A stretch of 64,000 bases of DNA, taken from contig NZ_CABPRZ010000024.1 in assembly GCF_902459695.1 (NCBI RefSeq), positions 1 through 64,000 of the forward strand, written 5' to 3'. The position numbers and the translations under genes are program-made. Below the pieces are notes generated by a model. That model saw only the letters and a program-made list of their open reading frames with translations, was not told where the DNA came from and ran no database searches. Source of the DNA: Pandoraea terrae (GTDB lineage Bacteria > Pseudomonadota > Gammaproteobacteria > Burkholderiales > Burkholderiaceae). Position 1 is the stretch's first letter, and the number at the start of each line of letters is the position of its first letter. This document shows positions 52,529 to 60,846 of the stretch, one piece after another.

Positions 52529-53937
52529 GCGACGCCGCCCGCATCGTCATCGTTGGCGCCGGACCCGCCGGCGTACGCGCCGCCGAGACGCTGGCGGCCG
52601 CCGGCCGCCGCCCGATCGTGCTCGACGAGGGCGCGCGCTGGGGCGGGCAGATTTATCGCCAGCCGCCGGTCAATTTCGTGCGCTCGAAGCGAACGCTTTA
52701 TGGTTTCGAGGCGAGCCGCGCCGACAGCATCCATACGACGATGGCGGCATTGCTGCCGCACGTCGATTATTGGCCGGACACGCTGGTGTGGGATTGCGTC
52801 GGCCGCCAACTGGAAACCCTGCGCAGGGGCCGCGTGGAATCGGTGCCGTTCTCGCACCTGATCCTGGCGACCGGCGCGACCGACCGCATCCTCCCCTTCC
52901 CGGGATGGACGCTACCGGGCGTCTACACCCTTGGCGCCGCGCAGATCGCGCTCAAGGCGCAGGGTTGCGCCGTCGGCCGCCGCGTGGTGCTGGCCGGGAC
53001 CGGGCCGTTGCTGTATCTCGTCGCATATCAGTACGCGAAGGCCGGCGCCAGGGTCACGGCCGTGCTCGATACCACCCCGTTCGTGCGGCAGATGCAGGCG
53101 TCGCCGCGGCTGATGTCGCAACCGGCTGTGTTCGCCAAGGGGCTCTATTACACGGCGTGGCTGCGCACCCATGGTGTGCCGGTTCATCGCGGCGTGACGC
53201 TGCTTGGCGCGGATGGCGATGAATGCGTTACGGCCATGCGCTGGTCCGAAAACGGCCGGGCGCGCTCGATCGCATGCGACGCGGTGGCCACGGGCTTCGG
53301 ACTGCGTTCGGAAACGCAAATCGCCGATCTGGCGGGGTGCAAGTTCGTGTTCGACACGCTGAATCGCCAATGGCTGCCCGAGCGTGACGCCATGGGCCGC
53401 GCGTCCGTGGGCGGCATCTATCTCGCGGGTGACGGCGCAGGCATTGCCGGCGCCGACGCCGCCGAACTGGCGGGCCGCCGCGCCGCCCTCGCGCTGATCG
53501 ATGACCTGGGCCAGATTGGCAAAGTGCCGGATGCGCGGCGTCAGGTACGTCAGCTGCAAAGCAAGCTGGACGGCATCGCTCGCTTTCGCGGCGGTCTCGA
53601 GGCGGCGTTCGCCATGCCGGAGGACGCCCCGTCGCGCTGGCCGGATGACATGGTGCTGTGCCGCTGCGAGGAAATTACGGTCGGGACGGTGCGCGAGATC
53701 GTGCGCTGCGGCGCGGCGACAGAGATCAATCGCGTGAAGGCGCTCACGCGCGTCGGCATGGGCCGTTGCCAGGGCCGCATGTGCGGACTGGCGCTGGCCG
53801 AGTTGCTGGCGGCGGAAACGTCGCAACCCATTGCGGCGATCGGCCGTCTGCGCGGCCAGGCGCCGATCAAGCCGGTGCCGTTATCGATTGCTGCGGATTA
53901 TCCGGCGGCGATCTCCGAGGAGGCGCGCGATGAATAA
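52525..53937 (+). CDS. FAD/NAD(P)-binding subunit of HcnB/OoxA-like amine dehydrogenase
   Basis: 470 residues. N-terminal dinucleotide-binding fold IVIVGAGPAGVRAAETLAAAGRRPIVLDEG, second Rossmann motif (VVLAGTGPLLYLVAYQYAKAGA) and the IYLAGDGAGIAGADAAELAGRRAAL flavin motif. A C-terminal BFD-like [2Fe-2S] module has CRCEEITVGTVREIV and GMGRCQGRMC. This is the arrangement of HcnB and the A subunits of opine oxidases. Start 52525 overlaps the small subunit by 4 nt; the frame is open upstream to 52414 but overlaps that gene. Works with the flanking subunits to oxidise an amine. Confidence 0.92.
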   Translation: MSDAARIVIVGAGPAGVRAAETLAAAGRRPIVLDEGARWGGQIYRQPPVNFVRSKRTLYGFEASRADSIHTTMAALLPHVDYWPDTLVWDCVGRQLETLRRGRVESVPFSHLILATGATDRILPFPGWTLPGVYTLGAAQIALKAQGCAVGRRVVLAGTGPLLYLVAYQYAKAGARVTAVLDTTPFVRQMQASPRLMSQPAVFAKGLYYTAWLRTHGVPVHRGVTLLGADGDECVTAMRWSENGRARSIACDAVATGFGLRSETQIADLAGCKFVFDTLNRQWLPERDAMGRASVGGIYLAGDGAGIAGADAAELAGRRAALALIDDLGQIGKVPDARRQVRQLQSKLDGIARFRGGLEAAFAMPEDAPSRWPDDMVLCRCEEITVGTVREIVRCGAATEINRVKALTRVGMGRCQGRMCGLALAELLAAETSQPIAAIGRLRGQAPIKPVPLSIAADYPAAISEEARDE

Positions 53938-55114
53938 CGTCATCCACGCCACGAATATCGAGCGCGTCGAGGCGGACGTCTGTATTGTCGGCGGCGGCTT
54001 CATGGGTGCAGCCACGGCGCGCGCGCTCGCCAAGCGCGGACAGCGGGTCGTCTTGCTGGAAAAGGGCTATTGTGGCGCCCAGGCCAGCGGCGTCAATTAC
54101 GGCGGCGTGCGCCGGCAGGGCCGCCCCGTCTCGCAACTGCCGCTGTCGCAACGCGCGTACGAAACGTGGAAACGCTTGCCCGAGACGATCGGCACCGACG
54201 GCGAATTGCTGATTTCCGGGCATTTGCGTCTGGCGCGCAGTGAGGCCGACCTCGCCGCGCTGCATGCCTATGCGGAACAGGCCAATCCCTACGGACTCGA
54301 TCTGCGCGTGCTTGAAGGGCCGTCGTTCCGCAAACGTTACCCGTGGCTCGGCGTGCGCGCACTCGGTGGTTCGATGTGCCCCGGCGACGGCCATGCGAAC
54401 CCGCGGCTGGTCTCCCCCGCCTTTGCGCGTGCCGCGCGTGCTGCCGGCGCGGACGTGCGCGATCTCACGCCGGTGTGCGAGACATCGCACGACGGGCGGC
54501 GCTTCCTGACGGTCGCCCACGGTCCGAACGGCCCCGTCGAAGTCACGTCCGCATGGCTCATCAACACGGCGGGCGCGTGGGGCAATCAACTGGCGGGCCG
54601 CTATGGCGACGCGATTCCCATGAAGTCCATCTACCCGAATCTGTGGGTGACGGAGCCGTTGCCGTTCTTCATCGAACATAACCTCGGCGTCTACGGCGGC
54701 GGCATCTACGCGCGGCAAGTGGCGCGCGGCAACGTCGTGATCGGCGGCGGCCGCGGTGTCGGCGACGGCGAACACGCCCGCCCCCTGTCCGCCACGACAC
54801 GCGCGGTGATGACCGAAGCGATCCGCCTGCTTCCCGCGTTGCGCGATGCGCTCGTGATCCGCAGCTGGAGCGGCGTGGAGGGCGAAACGCCGGACGATAA
54901 CCCGGTGATCGCGCCCTCGCGCACCACCGCGAACCTTTTGCACGCCTTCGGGTTTTCCGGCGGCGGCTTTCAACTGGCGCCCGGTGTCGGCGAAGTCCTT
55001 GCCGACCTCGTGCTTGACGGCGCCACGGCAACACCGATCGGGGCCTTTTCTCTCGATCGCTTCGACGCGGCGCACCGCGCTTCTCAAGACAACGCTACAG
55101 GAGCCACATCATGA
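53930..55114 (+). CDS. DadA/HcnC/OoxB-like FAD amine oxidase subunit
   Basis: 394 residues, DAO superfamily: VCIVGGGFMGAATARALAKRGQRVVLLEKG at the N-terminus, then GVNYGGVRRQGR, and C-terminal GEARPL-like HAFGFSGGGFQLAPGVGEVLADLVLDG. This is the substrate-oxidising flavoprotein subunit: it dehydrogenates a C-N bond of an amino acid or opine to an imine. Start 53930 overlaps the preceding gene by 8 nt. With the two genes before it, it forms a three-part HcnABC/opine-oxidase-type complex, here inside an uptake and degradation cluster; hydrogen cyanide synthesis is unlikely in this context. Confidence 0.92.
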   Translation: MNNVIHATNIERVEADVCIVGGGFMGAATARALAKRGQRVVLLEKGYCGAQASGVNYGGVRRQGRPVSQLPLSQRAYETWKRLPETIGTDGELLISGHLRLARSEADLAALHAYAEQANPYGLDLRVLEGPSFRKRYPWLGVRALGGSMCPGDGHANPRLVSPAFARAARAAGADVRDLTPVCETSHDGRRFLTVAHGPNGPVEVTSAWLINTAGAWGNQLAGRYGDAIPMKSIYPNLWVTEPLPFFIEHNLGVYGGGIYARQVARGNVVIGGGRGVGDGEHARPLSATTRAVMTEAIRLLPALRDALVIRSWSGVEGETPDDNPVIAPSRTTANLLHAFGFSGGGFQLAPGVGEVLADLVLDGATATPIGAFSLDRFDAAHRASQDNATGATS

Positions 55115-56157
55115 AATTGAAGCAAATCACCGCCTGCGCCGCGCTTGCGGCGGCCGGTCTCATGGCCGGTCAGGCCCACGCCGACGCAAAGACGATCTAT
55201 ATCGGCATGAACGGCGGCGCGATGGAGAAGGTCTACACGTCGAAAATCCTGCCGGATTTCGAAAAGGCCACGGGCGTGAAGGTGGTGGTGGTGCCGGGGA
55301 CGTCGTCGGACATTTTCGCCAAGCTGCAGGCGACCAAGGGCAAGCCCCAGATGCACGTGGTGTTCCTGGACGACGGCGTGATGGTGCGCGCGGTCGGCAT
55401 GGGCCTGTGCCAGAAGCTGGAAGACTCGCCGGCGCTCAAGCAACTGTACCCGGTCGCGCACATCAAGGACGATATGGCCGCCGGCGTCGAGCTGGCGTGG
55501 ACGGGGCTCGCTTACAACAAGAAGATGTTCGACGAGAAGGGCTGGGCGCCGCCGACCTCGTGGATGGACCTGTCCGATCCGAAGTACAAGGGAAAGGTCG
55601 TGTTCCAGTCGGCTTCGTCGAGCACGTTCGGCCTGCATGGCTTCCTGATGATCAACAAGCTGCTCGGCGGCACCGAGAAGAACGTGGAGCCCGGCTTCAC
55701 CAAGTGGCAGAGCACGGTGGGCAAGAATGTGCTCGAGTACATCCCGAACTCGGCCAAGATTTCGGAAATGGTGCAAACGAATGAAGCGGCCGTATTCCCG
55801 CTGACGCAGACGGGCGTGGCGAACCTGAAGGAGAAGGGCATTCCGGTCGAGTATGCCAATCCGAAGGAAGGTCCGGTGCTGCTGATGGTCGGCATGTGCG
55901 TGGTCGCGAACAACGACAACCCGCAAGCCGCGCAGAAGCTCGCGCAGTTCCTGCTCACGCCTGAAGCGCAAGTGAAGGCGGCCGAATTCGGCAAGCAGGT
56001 GCCGACGAACCGCACGGTCAAGCTGCCGGCGGAAATGCAGGCGAAGGTCGGCAACGTCGATGAGCTGCTCAAGAAGATCAACGTCGTCGATTGGGACGCG
56101 ATCAACGCGAACCGCCCGCAATGGGACGCCCGCTGGAACCGTACGGTCGAGCGTTGA
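55111..56157 (+). CDS. Periplasmic binding protein of the PotD/iron-type ABC importer
   Basis: 348 residues with a Sec signal peptide (residues 1-24, ending QAHADA). Class II-type binding protein of the spermidine/putrescine/Fe3+ group: KTIYIGMNGGAMEKVYTSKILPDFEKATGVKVVVVPGTSSDIFAKLQATKGKPQMHVVFLDDG. The same group binds opines and phosphonates. It overlaps the oxidase subunit by 4 nt (ATGA) and is presumably the ligand receptor for the PotABC-like transporter 3 kb upstream. Confidence 0.93.
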   Translation: MKLKQITACAALAAAGLMAGQAHADAKTIYIGMNGGAMEKVYTSKILPDFEKATGVKVVVVPGTSSDIFAKLQATKGKPQMHVVFLDDGVMVRAVGMGLCQKLEDSPALKQLYPVAHIKDDMAAGVELAWTGLAYNKKMFDEKGWAPPTSWMDLSDPKYKGKVVFQSASSSTFGLHGFLMINKLLGGTEKNVEPGFTKWQSTVGKNVLEYIPNSAKISEMVQTNEAAVFPLTQTGVANLKEKGIPVEYANPKEGPVLLMVGMCVVANNDNPQAAQKLAQFLLTPEAQVKAAEFGKQVPTNRTVKLPAEMQAKVGNVDELLKKINVVDWDAINANRPQWDARWNRTVER

Positions 56158-56160
56158 TCG

Positions 56161-57387
56161 ATGATGCAAGCCGTTGCCGATTTTCCGTTCACGGCCCCGT
56201 TCGCCGCGCCGCAAGGCTCGGCGATTCGCGAGCTGTTCAAGCACCTTGCCACGCCGGGCATGATCTCGTTCGCGGGCGGCTACCCGTCACCCGACTTGTT
56301 TGACCGCGACGGCCTCGCCGCCGCGGCGGCCGAGGCCTGGCAGGGCGCCGCCGGCGAATGCCTGCAATACGGTCCCACGGAAGGGCTGCCGGCGCTGCGC
56401 GAGGCATTGGCCGCGCGCATGCGCGCGCACGGTGCGCAGGCCGATCCGGCGCAGGTGCTCGTGACCACCGGATCGCAGCAGGCGTTCGATCTGCTGGTGC
56501 GCGTGCTGGTGGCGCCGGGCGACACGGTGGTCGTGGAGCGTCCGACGTACTCGGCCGCATTGCAGGCGCTGCGCCTGGCGCAGGCGAACGTGTTGTCGGT
56601 CGGCATGGACGGCGACGGCCTCGATGTCGAGGCGTTGGCTTCCCTGCTTGCGGCGCAACCGGCCGAGCGTCGTCCGAAGCTGATCTACACCGTGCCGACG
56701 TTTGCGAATCCCTCGGGGGCGACGCTGACGCTGGCGCGCCGCCGCCGGCTGCTCGAGATTGTCGCCGAGTACGGTGTGCTGCTGGTCGAGGACGACCCTT
56801 ACGGCGAACTGCGCTTCTCGGGTGAGCCGGTGCCGACGTTGGCGGCACTCGCAAAGGGCGTGCCGGGCGCCGAGCCTTGGGTCGTCTATCTGGGCAGCCT
56901 GTCGAAGGTGCTCGCGCCGGGGCTGCGGCTGGGCTGGATGCATGGCGCGGCGCCGCTGCTGCGCCGTTGTGTGATCGCGAAGCAGACCGTCGATCTCTGC
57001 ACGCCGCCGTGGTTGCAGGCGGTGGCCGCCAGCTACCTCCGCCAGGGCCGGCTCGATGCGCAGATCGTCCGCATTGCCGACGCGTACCGTGCACGCGCGA
57101 CCACATTGTGCACGGCATTGCGCGCTCGGCTGGGCGGACGCTTCGACTTCACTGAGCCGCAGGGCGGCATGTTCGTGTGGGGGCGTTGGCGTGACGGAAC
57201 GGACGCAACGGCGCTGCTGAATACGGCCATTGAAGAAAAAGTGATGTATGTGCCCGGCGCGCCGTTCTTTTCGGAGCAGTCCGATCGCGCCGCCTTGCGC
57301 CTCTGTTTTACGATGTCCACACCGGTCGAGATTGAGACAGGCGTGGGGCGTTTGGCGCAGGCCGCGGCGAGACACGCTGCGGCATAA
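56161..57387 (+). CDS. PLP-dependent aminotransferase, class I fold (LysN/AAA-aminotransferase-like)
   Basis: 408 residues. PLP-binding Lys249 in YLGSLSKVLAPGLRLGW; LQYGPTEGLPALREALAARM, VTTGSQQAFDLL, YTVPTFANPSGATLTLARR and DDPYGELRF are the signatures of the subgroup that includes 2-aminoadipate aminotransferase LysN and the aminotransferase domain of MocR regulators, but there is no HTH here. It begins 3 nt after the binding protein gene. In this cluster the product of the ALDH, 2-aminoadipate, is an attractive substrate (giving 2-oxoadipate). Confidence 0.92.
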   Translation: MMQAVADFPFTAPFAAPQGSAIRELFKHLATPGMISFAGGYPSPDLFDRDGLAAAAAEAWQGAAGECLQYGPTEGLPALREALAARMRAHGAQADPAQVLVTTGSQQAFDLLVRVLVAPGDTVVVERPTYSAALQALRLAQANVLSVGMDGDGLDVEALASLLAAQPAERRPKLIYTVPTFANPSGATLTLARRRRLLEIVAEYGVLLVEDDPYGELRFSGEPVPTLAALAKGVPGAEPWVVYLGSLSKVLAPGLRLGWMHGAAPLLRRCVIAKQTVDLCTPPWLQAVAASYLRQGRLDAQIVRIADAYRARATTLCTALRARLGGRFDFTEPQGGMFVWGRWRDGTDATALLNTAIEEKVMYVPGAPFFSEQSDRAALRLCFTMSTPVEIETGVGRLAQAAARHAAA

Positions 57388-57429
57388 GGTGGGCGTTGGC
57401 CAATGCCGGCCGGATGCGGGAGAGAGGAA

Positions 57430-59145
57430 ATGACGATGTCGGGTTCGCATGACACTGCAGTTCATCCGGCCGCGGCGGCCGCATTGCCGGAAAGCACCGG
57501 GGCGCGTTTGCTGGTCGATGCCTTGCTGGCGCAGGGCGTTGACCGCATGTTTTGCGTTCCCGGCGAGAGCTACCTCGCTGTGTTGGATGCCCTTTACGAC
57601 GTGCGTGAGCGCATCGAGCTGATCACCTGCCGCCACGAGGCTGCGGCGGCGAACATGGCGGAGGCCACCGGCAAATTGACCGGGCGGCCGGGGGTGGCGA
57701 TCGTCACGCGCGGACCGGGCGCCACGCACGCCTCGATCGGCGTGCACACGGCCTTTCAGGATTCGACGCCGATGGTCCTGCTGATCGGGCAAGTCGGGCG
57801 CGGCATGCTCGATCGCGAGGCGTTTCAGGAAATCGACTACCGCCGCATGTTCGGCCAGATGGCGAAGTGGGTGGCGCAGATCGACGATCCGCGCCGCATG
57901 GGCGAATACGTGTCGCATGCCTTCCATATCGCGAGCGCAGGGCGGCCCGGCCCGGTCGTGCTGGCGTTGCCGGAAGATGTGCTGAGCGAGGCTTGCGCGG
58001 CCATGCCGCCGCCGCCGCATCATCGCCGGGTCGCGGCGTCTGCGTCCCCCGCGCAGATGGCCGAGCTGGCAGCACTGCTCGACACCGCAAAGCGGCCTGT
58101 GGCAATCCTGGGCGGCAGCGGCTGGACGCCGCAGGCGTGCGCCGACTTCCGCACTTTCGCCGAGCGATGGGCGCTCCCGGTAGCGTGCGCGTTCCGTTAC
58201 CAGGACTTGTTCGACAACACGCACCCGCAATACGCGGGTGATGTGGGCCTGGGCATCAATCCGGCGCTGGCCAGGCGTATCGAGGCGGCCGATCTCGTGC
58301 TGGCCATCGGCCCGCGCCTGGGCGAAGCCACGACGAGCCAATACACCTTGTTCGACATTCCGAGACCGCGTCAGACGCTGGTCCACGTGCACAGCGGTGC
58401 GGAGGAACTCGGCCGGGTGTACGCCGCCGATCTGCCGATCAACGCCGGGATGCCGGAGATCGCCGGGGCGCTGGCGACACTTGCGGAGCCTGCAGCGCGT
58501 CCGGTCTGGGCGGAGGACACCGCGCTTGCACACGCGGCGTACGTCGAATGGAACACGCCGGGCGCAATGCCCGGGCCGTTGCAACTGGGCGAGGTGATGA
58601 AGCAGATGCAGGCGCATTTGCGGCCCGATGCGATTCTCACCAACGGCGCGGGCAATTATGCGATCTGGCTGCATCGATACTTCCAGTACCGGCATTTCAA
58701 ATCGCAGTTGGCCCCGACCTCGGGGGCCATGGGATACGGTGTGCCGGCGGCGCTTGCTGCAAAAGCGGCGGACCGAAAACGCACGGTCGTGGCGCTGGCG
58801 GGCGACGGCTGCTTCCTGATGAGCGGTAACGAACTCGCCACGGCCATGCAGCATGATCTCGCGATCATCGTGCTGGTCATCAACAACGGCCAGTTCGGCA
58901 CGATCCGCATGCATCAGGAGAAGCACTACCCGGCGCGTGTGCATGGCACCGGGCTCACCAACCCGGACTTTGCCGCCTATGCCCGCAGCTTCGGCGCATT
59001 TGGCGAGGTGGTCGAGACCACCGAGGCGTTCCTGCCCGCGTTACAACGCGCGCAGGCATCGGGTTTGCCGGCGGTACTCGAACTGCGTGTCACCCCAGAA
59101 GCGCTGACGCCGGCGTTGACCTTGAGCGCATTGCGACGCGCGTAA
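57430..59145 (+). CDS. Thiamine-diphosphate-dependent enzyme, acetolactate synthase/2-oxoacid decarboxylase-like
   Basis: 571 residues. Three-domain ThDP enzyme: PYR domain with catalytic Glu (ITCRHEAAAANMAEATGKLTGRPGVAIVTRGPGATH), middle domain, PP domain with the ThDP motif GDGCFLMSGNELATAMQHDLAIIVLVINNGQFG (GDG to NN). The closest feel is the large acetolactate-synthase-like subunit, but no small subunit is present and the catabolic context argues for a 2-oxoacid decarboxylase, perhaps for 2-oxoadipate. Starts at 57430 or 57436 (MTMSGS) are both close to AGAGAGG. It lies 42 nt after the aminotransferase. Confidence 0.88.
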   Translation: MTMSGSHDTAVHPAAAAALPESTGARLLVDALLAQGVDRMFCVPGESYLAVLDALYDVRERIELITCRHEAAAANMAEATGKLTGRPGVAIVTRGPGATHASIGVHTAFQDSTPMVLLIGQVGRGMLDREAFQEIDYRRMFGQMAKWVAQIDDPRRMGEYVSHAFHIASAGRPGPVVLALPEDVLSEACAAMPPPPHHRRVAASASPAQMAELAALLDTAKRPVAILGGSGWTPQACADFRTFAERWALPVACAFRYQDLFDNTHPQYAGDVGLGINPALARRIEAADLVLAIGPRLGEATTSQYTLFDIPRPRQTLVHVHSGAEELGRVYAADLPINAGMPEIAGALATLAEPAARPVWAEDTALAHAAYVEWNTPGAMPGPLQLGEVMKQMQAHLRPDAILTNGAGNYAIWLHRYFQYRHFKSQLAPTSGAMGYGVPAALAAKAADRKRTVVALAGDGCFLMSGNELATAMQHDLAIIVLVINNGQFGTIRMHQEKHYPARVHGTGLTNPDFAAYARSFGAFGEVVETTEAFLPALQRAQASGLPAVLELRVTPEALTPALTLSALRRA

Positions 59146-59333
59146 CCGGTTAGCCGTACGCGTTTCGGCGCGTGAAGGCTTTCGTTTTGACGCCGTCATG
59201 TTCTCTTTTGGTCGACGTCTTATTGGGAAATATCTTGAAAATCGGCGCGGGCGTATGCAAACGCACGGCTTTGCGCGAAGCTCCTTGGTTCGGGTCCCGA
59301 TGAACGGGAACTTGAACAACAAGGAGACGACGG

Positions 59334-60746
59334 ATGGAGCAATGGATAGCCGGGTTGGTCGATGCCCTCGGCGGCGTGTTGTCGGGTTACGTGTTGACGG
59401 TGATTTTGCTGGGGGTCGGCGTCTGGTTGACGGTCATTTTTGGCGGCGTGCAGCTCCGCGCGTTGCTGCATAGCATCGGCTTGTTGAAAGCCGCTGGCGG
59501 CACGACCGGCATCTCGCCGTTTCAGGCGTTTGCGACGGGCTTGGCGAGCCGCGTGGGCACCGGCAATATCGCGGGCGTCGCCGTGGCGCTCACGGCCGGC
59601 GGCCCGGGCGCGATCTTCTGGATGTGGATGACGGCGCTCGTGGGCATGGCGTCGGCTTTCGTGGAATCCACGCTGGCGCAGATCTTCAAGGTGCCGCATG
59701 GCGACAAGACCTTTCGCGGCGGCCCGGCGTATTACATCGAAATCGGCCTTGGGTCCCGTCGCTTCGGCGTAATTTTCGCGATTGCGCTGCTGTTTACGTT
59801 CGGCGTCGCGCTCAACTCGGTCCAGTCGCATTCGATTGCGGAAGCGTTGGAGGTCTCGTTTGGCTGGTCGAAGGTCTGGGTCGGCATCTGGCTGGTGTTG
59901 TTGACCGCACCGATCATTTTCGGCGGTGTGCGCCGGGTGGCGCGCGTGGCGCAGTGGCTCGTGCCCGTCATGTCGGTGTTGTACATCGGCCTGTCGCTAT
60001 ACGTCGTCGCGATCAACATCGCCGAAGTGCCGGCGATGCTCATGCTGATTTTGCGGCACGCGTTCGGTCTCGAGCAGGCGGTGGGCGGGGTCGCCGGATT
60101 TGCCGTGAGCCAGGCGGTGATGATGGGCGTGCGGCGTGGACTGTTCTCGAACGAGGCCGGCATGGGCAGTGCACCGAACGCGGCGGCGGTGGCGACAACA
60201 AAGCACCCGGTGCAGCAGGGGCTGCTGCAGATGCTCGGCGTGTTCTTCGACACGCTGGTCGTGTGTTCTGCCACGGCGGCGCTGATTCTGCTGTCGGGCG
60301 AATATCAGATCGGCGGAGCGATTCAGGGGTCGGTGCTCACACAGCGCGCGATGGCGGCGCACGTGGGTGAATGGAGCGTTGTATTCATGGGGGTGGCGGT
60401 GTTCGTGCTGGCCTACTCCAGCGTGCTCGGCAACTACGCCTATGCGGAAGTCAATCTCGACTACCTGACCAAACGTCCGTGGGCGGGCACCGCGTTTCGG
60501 GCGTTGGTACTGGTTTCCGTCATGTTGGGGGCAGTCGCGAGCTTGCCGCTGGTCTGGAGTTTCGCCGACCTTGGCACGGCACTGATGGCCATGATCAATC
60601 TGGTGGCGATCGTGATGTTGTCCAGATTCGCGGTGGCCGCCTGGCGGGACTACCGGGCGCAACGGGCCGCGGGTGTCTTGGCGCCGGTGTTCTCGCGGGA
60701 ATCGATTCCCGAGTTGAAGGACAAATTGCCGAAAGGCGTCTGGTGA
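59334..60746 (+). CDS. Sodium:alanine/glycine symporter (AGCS family)
   Basis: 470 residues, about ten to eleven membrane helices. AGCS signatures: GTGNIAGVAVALTAGGPGAIFWMWMTALVGMASAFVESTLAQIFK, FRGGPAYYIEIGLGSR, GVRRGLFSNEAGMGSAPNAAA. It imports small neutral amino acids with Na+. It lies 188 nt after the ThDP enzyme, behind its own AAGGAG site, and ends at a strong terminator; it may be a separate unit or the end of the catabolic operon, perhaps handling alanine or another amino group carrier. Confidence 0.95.
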   Translation: MEQWIAGLVDALGGVLSGYVLTVILLGVGVWLTVIFGGVQLRALLHSIGLLKAAGGTTGISPFQAFATGLASRVGTGNIAGVAVALTAGGPGAIFWMWMTALVGMASAFVESTLAQIFKVPHGDKTFRGGPAYYIEIGLGSRRFGVIFAIALLFTFGVALNSVQSHSIAEALEVSFGWSKVWVGIWLVLLTAPIIFGGVRRVARVAQWLVPVMSVLYIGLSLYVVAINIAEVPAMLMLILRHAFGLEQAVGGVAGFAVSQAVMMGVRRGLFSNEAGMGSAPNAAAVATTKHPVQQGLLQMLGVFFDTLVVCSATAALILLSGEYQIGGAIQGSVLTQRAMAAHVGEWSVVFMGVAVFVLAYSSVLGNYAYAEVNLDYLTKRPWAGTAFRALVLVSVMLGAVASLPLVWSFADLGTALMAMINLVAIVMLSRFAVAAWRDYRAQRAAGVLAPVFSRESIPELKDKLPKGVW

Positions 60747-60790
60747 GCCGCGTTCGGTGATGCATTACGGCGGATGATGCCGAAAGAAAA

Positions 60791-60823
60791 GCTGGCAGTT
60801 CAATTTTGAACTGCCGGCTTTTT
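60791..60823. terminator. Bidirectional rho-independent terminator
   Basis: GCTGGCAGTTC-AATTTT-GAACTGCCGGC (11-bp stem with one G-U) followed by TTTTTC on the plus strand and by TTTTCTTTC on the minus strand. It serves the convergent symporter and LivK-type genes. Confidence 0.92.
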
Positions 60824-60846
60824 CATTTCCGCACGGACCGGATGGC

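Noticed and set aside
52181-55114. Hydrogen cyanide synthase (hcnABC) as the literal annotation
   Set aside because: Subunit order and domains match, but the genes are embedded among importer genes for an amine-type ligand, which favours an opine/amino-acid oxidase.
56287-58944. 885-codon open frame on the minus strand opposite the aminotransferase and ThDP enzyme
   Set aside because: Same composition artefact; both plus-strand genes have intact catalytic motifs and spacing.
57430-59145. Biosynthetic acetolactate synthase (ilvB/ilvI)
   Set aside because: No regulatory small subunit or ilvC nearby, and the neighbours are catabolic.
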